From: Hymenobacter perfusus
Lineage (GTDB): Bacteria; Bacteroidota; Bacteroidia; Cytophagales; Hymenobacteraceae
Assembly: GCF_003944765.1 (NCBI RefSeq)
Contig: NZ_RWIU01000003.1
Coordinates: 186,001 to 250,000 of the forward strand
Length of the DNA: 64,000 nt
Direction: 5' to 3'
The notes beneath the pieces were generated by a model, which was not told the DNA's origin, did not search any database, and saw nothing but the letters and a program-made list of their open reading frames with translations. This document shows, piece after piece, positions 60,146 through 64,000 of this stretch. Within the stretch, counting starts at the first letter, position 1. Each line of letters starts with the position of its first letter. A program made the translations under genes and the position numbers.

Positions 60146-60976
60146 ATGACCCAACGATACGCCATCGGTCCGCGCGAAACAGCGGCAATGAACACTGCCG
60201 AGCTGCGGGAGAATTTCCTGCTCGAAAACCTGTTCGTGGCCGGTGATATTCAGCTGGTGTACACGCACTACGACCGGATGATGGTGGGCGGCGCGGTGCC
60301 CACGGCCGCGCCCATTGCGCTGCCGAACCCCGCCAATCTGAAAGCCGACTTCTTTTTGCAGCGCCGCGAGCTGGGCATCCTCAACATTGGGGCGGCCGGT
60401 ACCGTGACGGTAGACGGCACCACCTACGAGCTGGGCCGCCAGGATTGCCTGTACGTGGGCCGCGGTGCCCGGGAAGTGGTTTTCGCCAGCGCTGACGCGG
60501 CCGCGCCGGCGAAGTTCTACCTGCTTTCCACGCCGGCCCACGCCAGCTACCCTACCACCCGCCTGACGCAGGCCGAGGCTACGCCCGTAACCATGGGCGC
60601 GCTGGAAACGGCTAATCAGCGCACCATCTACAAGTACATCTACGCTGAAGGCATCCGGAGCAGCCAGCTGGTGATGGGCCTCACGCAGCTGCACGCCGGC
60701 AGCGTCTGGAACACCATGCCCGCCCACACCCACGACCGGCGCATGGAAGCCTACCTCTACTTCGATTTGCCCGAGGGCCAGCGCGTGCTGCACCTCATGG
60801 GCCAGCCCCAGGAAACCCGCCACTTGTGGGTAGGCGAGGGGCAGGCCATTCTTTCCCCGCCGTGGTCCATTCACTCGGGCTGCGGCACGGCCGGCTACAC
60901 CTTCATCTGGGGGATGGGCGGCGAAAACCAGGAGTACACCGACATGGACCCCGCGCCAATTGCGGAACTGCGCTAG
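60146..60976 (+). CDS. kduI: 5-dehydro-4-deoxy-D-glucuronate isomerase
   Basis: A 276-residue cupin-type zinc isomerase converting 5-keto-4-deoxyuronate (DKI) to DKII for KduD. The Zn ligands are visible in HTHDRRMEAYLYFD (two His and Glu), with a further His in WSIHSGCGTAGY. The N-terminal TYELGRQDCLYVGRGA and C-terminal FIWGMGGENQEYTDMD are family hallmarks. It acts in the cytoplasm on the unsaturated monouronate released by GH105-type enzymes. It is co-transcribed with kduD through a repeat-filled spacer. Confidence 0.95.
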   Translation: MTQRYAIGPRETAAMNTAELRENFLLENLFVAGDIQLVYTHYDRMMVGGAVPTAAPIALPNPANLKADFFLQRRELGILNIGAAGTVTVDGTTYELGRQDCLYVGRGAREVVFASADAAAPAKFYLLSTPAHASYPTTRLTQAEATPVTMGALETANQRTIYKYIYAEGIRSSQLVMGLTQLHAGSVWNTMPAHTHDRRMEAYLYFDLPEGQRVLHLMGQPQETRHLWVGEGQAILSPPWSIHSGCGTAGYTFIWGMGGENQEYTDMDPAPIAELR

Positions 60977-61030
60977 CTCCCCAGGCCCGCGCAGCACTAG
61001 TTCCCACTCTAATTCCCACACCAGTTCGTC

Positions 61031-64000
61031 ATGAAAAAAAATCTACTGTTGCTGGCCCCGCTACTGGCGGCCGTTGCAGCTCCCGCCTGGGCCCAGGAAC
61101 GTCGTGTACAAGGCGTTGTGAAGTCGGACAAGGGCGAGGCCCTGCCCGGCGTGACGGTGGTGGTGAAAGGCACCACCGTTGGCGCTAGTACCGACGGCGA
61201 AGGCCGCTTCAGCCTGACCGTGCCCGCCAACGCCACCCTGCGTTTCAGCTACATCGGCTTCCTGCCGTTTGAGGTAGCAGTAGGCGACAAAACCGACTTC
61301 AGCGTGACGCTGAAGGAGGACAGCAAGACGCTGGACGACGTGGTGGTCATCGGCTACCAGGCCGTGCAGCGCCGCGACGTGACGGGCTCGGTATCCTCGG
61401 TGAGTGCCCAGCAGATCAAGGACATTCCGGTGAACTCCGCCGCTGAGGCCCTCACCGGCCGGCTGGCGGGCGTGCAGCTGACCTCGTCGGAAGGTACGCC
61501 CGGCAACCAGGACGTGCGGGTGCGGGTGCGGGGCGGGGGCTCCATCACCCAGGACAACTCGCCGCTCTACATCGTGGACGGTATTCAGATTGAAAACGCG
61601 CTGAGCGTGATTGCGCCCCAGGACATTGCCTCCGTGGATGTGCTCAAGGACGCTTCGGCCACGGCCATTTACGGGGCACGCGGGGCCAACGGTGTGGTGA
61701 TTATCACCACCAAAAAGGGCATCGAGGGCAAAACCGTTATCAGCTACAACGGCTTCGCCGGCTTCCGCCGCATCAGCAAGAAGCTGGGCGTACTTAAGCC
61801 CGATGACTACCTGAACTACCAGTTTGAGCGCGCCCAGCAGGCCGGCGCAACGGGCCAGGGCGGCCTGAGCACGTTTGCCAAGCTGTTCGGCTCGCGCAAC
61901 TTCATGAGCGACACGCTCACCCGCGCCCGCCAAGCCCCGTTCATCGATTGGCAGGACGAAATTTTCGGGCGCGACGCTTTCCAGCAGACGCATAACCTGT
62001 CGGTAGCCGGCGGGGTGAAGGGCACCACCTACTCGCTGAGCCTGACCCACAACGATGAGGACGGCATCCAGCGCGGCTCCGATTACACCCGCAACCTGGT
62101 TAACTTCCGCTTCGATACCAAAGCCACTGAGAAGCTGCGCGTGGGCCTGAACCTGCGCTTTAACGACCAGATTACCAACGGCGCGGGTACTTCTACCTCG
62201 GGCTCCAGCGTGACCTCCCGCCTGCGTAACACGGTGCAGTACATGCCGCTGTCGGTACCTAACTCCTCGGGCGTGGTGGTGGACCCCAATACCTTCGACG
62301 ACGACTTCTTCACCAACTCCTCGCTGGTCAACCCGCTCATCACCATCGACAGCGAGTACCGCCGCGACAAGCGCCGCACCTTCAACATTGGGGGTAACGT
62401 GGGTTTGGAGCTGATGAAAGGCCTCACCTTCCGCTCCACGGCCGGTATCGACATTACTAATTTCGACCTGAGCACGTTCAACGGCCGGTTTTCGCCCACC
62501 ATCCGGCAGGCGGCCGGCGGATACCTGAACCTGCCGTTTGCCACCATCACCACGGCCAACCAGCTCACGTTTAACAACAACAACGTGCTGGATTACGCGC
62601 TGACTACCGGTAAGCACCAGATTGGCGTGCTGCTGGGCGAGGAAACCTACCAGCAGCAAACCAAGCAGCAGTACATCCAGACCAACTACCTCCCGCTGGA
62701 TATTACCGCCGAGCGGGCGTTGGCCAACATCAACCAGGGCGTGCTGCCGGCCGGCCAGACGGCCCAGCCCGTACTGCCGAGCACCAGCATCCCGAACGAT
62801 TACCGCCTGCTCTCGGGCTTCGGCCGGCTGACCTACTCGTTCGACGACAAGTACCTGTTCACGGGTACGTTCCGGGCCGATGGCTCGTCGAAGTTCCGCG
62901 ACGGGAACCGCTGGGGCTACTTCCCGGGCGCTTCGGTGGCCTGGCGCATTTCCAAGGAGGAGTTCTTCAAGGCCGTACCGGCCGTGTCGGATTTGAAATT
63001 CCGCCTCAGCTACGGCCAGGCCGGTAACAACCGCATCAACGACTTCCTCTACGATCAGCTGTTCGGGGCAGGCAACGCGCCGTATTATCTCAACCATTTG
63101 CAGGTGCTGGGCTCCTCGGCCACCACGCTGCCTAACCCGGAGCTGAAGTGGGAAGTAACCACCTCCCGCGACTTCGGGGTGGACCTGGCGCTGTGGGAAA
63201 ACCGGTTGCAGTTCACCGGCGACATCTACTACAACACCACCACCGACCTGCTCATCAACCGGCCCATTCCGCCGTTCCTGGGCTACACCAGCCAGCTCCA
63301 GAACATCGGTGAAACCTCCAACAAAGGCATTGAGTTGCAGCTGACGGGCAACATCGTCAACAAGCCCAACTTCACCTGGACGGCCACGGCCAACGCCTCC
63401 ATGAACCGGGGCAAGATTGAAAGCCTGGGCTCGGGCCTGTCGGAAATTCCGGGCATTGCCTCGGGCTGGGCCGGCACCGCCCTCAACCGCGACTACGTGG
63501 CCCGCGTGGGCCAGCCGGTGGGCCAGATGTTCGGCTTCGTAACCGACGGCTACCTGACCGCCGACGACTTCGAAACCTACAACACCACCACCCAGACCTG
63601 GACGCCCAAGGCCGGCCTGGTAAACAACCTGGGCCTGATTGGCGAAACCGCCTTCCGCCCCGGTATCATCAAGCTCAAGGATCTGAACAACGACGGCCTG
63701 ATCAATGACCAGGACCAGACGGTTATCGGCAACGCCAACGCCAAGGTGACGGGCGGCCTCAACCAGCAGTTCACCTTCCACAACTTCGACGCCAGCGTGT
63801 TCCTGAACTTTGTGCTGGGCAACGACATCTACAACGCCAACAAGCTGGAGTTTACCTCCAACACGGCCAACACCGTGTTCAGCAACGTGCTGGATGTGAT
63901 GGAGGACCGCTACCGCACCATCAACGCCGATGGCACGCCCATTACCGATCTGGCCACGCTGCGCCAGGTAAACCAGAACGCCAACATCTGGACGCCGACG
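61031..64000 (+). CDS. second SusC/RagA transporter of the pectin locus (cut by window end)
   Basis: A long open frame from ATG 61031 continues past the window end; 990 codons are present. A signal peptide (ending PAWAQ) leads into the carboxypeptidase-like domain (VQGVVKSDKGEALPGVTV), the plug with DVVVIGYQAVQRRDVTG and SPLYIVDGIQIE, and a barrel with YLFTGTFRADGSSKF. It differs from the susC at 46836 in the plug and loop sequences, so it may import another pectin fragment. The SusD partner is expected just beyond the window. Confidence 0.93.
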   Translation, partial: MKKNLLLLAPLLAAVAAPAWAQERRVQGVVKSDKGEALPGVTVVVKGTTVGASTDGEGRFSLTVPANATLRFSYIGFLPFEVAVGDKTDFSVTLKEDSKTLDDVVVIGYQAVQRRDVTGSVSSVSAQQIKDIPVNSAAEALTGRLAGVQLTSSEGTPGNQDVRVRVRGGGSITQDNSPLYIVDGIQIENALSVIAPQDIASVDVLKDASATAIYGARGANGVVIITTKKGIEGKTVISYNGFAGFRRISKKLGVLKPDDYLNYQFERAQQAGATGQGGLSTFAKLFGSRNFMSDTLTRARQAPFIDWQDEIFGRDAFQQTHNLSVAGGVKGTTYSLSLTHNDEDGIQRGSDYTRNLVNFRFDTKATEKLRVGLNLRFNDQITNGAGTSTSGSSVTSRLRNTVQYMPLSVPNSSGVVVDPNTFDDDFFTNSSLVNPLITIDSEYRRDKRRTFNIGGNVGLELMKGLTFRSTAGIDITNFDLSTFNGRFSPTIRQAAGGYLNLPFATITTANQLTFNNNNVLDYALTTGKHQIGVLLGEETYQQQTKQQYIQTNYLPLDITAERALANINQGVLPAGQTAQPVLPSTSIPNDYRLLSGFGRLTYSFDDKYLFTGTFRADGSSKFRDGNRWGYFPGASVAWRISKEEFFKAVPAVSDLKFRLSYGQAGNNRINDFLYDQLFGAGNAPYYLNHLQVLGSSATTLPNPELKWEVTTSRDFGVDLALWENRLQFTGDIYYNTTTDLLINRPIPPFLGYTSQLQNIGETSNKGIELQLTGNIVNKPNFTWTATANASMNRGKIESLGSGLSEIPGIASGWAGTALNRDYVARVGQPVGQMFGFVTDGYLTADDFETYNTTTQTWTPKAGLVNNLGLIGETAFRPGIIKLKDLNNDGLINDQDQTVIGNANAKVTGGLNQQFTFHNFDASVFLNFVLGNDIYNANKLEFTSNTANTVFSNVLDVMEDRYRTINADGTPITDLATLRQVNQNANIWTPT

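Noticed and set aside
61061..63781. A 906-codon open frame on the minus strand
   Set aside because: It is an exact antisense shadow of the second susC; its protein is low-complexity and matches no family, and such frames are common in high-GC genes.
1..64000. tRNA, rRNA, prophage or insertion-sequence genes
   Set aside because: None were recognised; the repeats carry no transposase.

Overview
The window comes from a high-GC member of the Bacteroidota, most likely a Hymenobacter-like Cytophagales. This is inferred from three SusC-type porins with SusD partners, type IX secretion C-terminal tags, TAnnTTTG -7 promoter elements, a trpEGDCF-BA operon, and dense intergenic inverted repeats. No rRNA, tRNA, CRISPR array, transposase or phage gene was seen.

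Layout. 1-1395: start of a DUF2027/Smr protein and a DUF2279 protein. 1568-15095: a starch/alpha-glucan locus with a secreted GH13 amylase, a BadF-type sugar kinase, a T9SS-tagged protein, a susC-susD-susE operon on the minus strand, and a secreted esterase with a starch-binding-like domain. 15235-25097: a complete tryptophan operon (trpL-E-G-D-C-F, an NMT1/THI5-like protein, trpB, trpA, aroF) behind a leader peptide with three consecutive Trp codons and a terminator. 25135-27148: a membrane AraC-type regulator and a small lipoprotein. 27331-29328: two tandem phenylalanine-hydroxylase-like genes, each behind its own promoter, short leader ORF and terminator; the second leader is tyrosine-rich. 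29412-36841: Mpo1-like, dienelactone hydrolase, UbiB-like kinase, TetR, photolyase, SDR and RhuM-Doc genes. 37145-46473: pyruvate carboxylase, secreted proteins, M28 peptidase, topoisomerase III and a small Zn-ribbon gene broken by an in-frame TGA. 46699-64000: a pectin/rhamnogalacturonan locus (SusC, SusD, CE12-GH28 fusion, GH105, GH43, LacI regulator, KduD, KduI, and a second SusC cut by the window end).

How the parts work together. The starch locus would bind and import alpha-glucan oligosaccharides and cleave them with secreted T9SS enzymes. The pectin locus would deacetylate and cut pectin, hydrolyse unsaturated ends, and pass the uronate product to KduI and KduD. A 33-bp site repeated upstream of the pectin SusC and of kduD is a strong candidate operator for the LacI regulator encoded beside it. 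The aromatic amino-acid genes look controlled by ribosome-mediated attenuation: Trp codons guard trpE, and Tyr codons guard the Tyr-forming hydroxylase. The first hydroxylase copy has lost the carboxylate iron ligand.

The strongest candidate for an undescribed system is the pair of attenuated hydroxylase genes at 27331-29328. All functional statements come from reading motifs; no database search was run.
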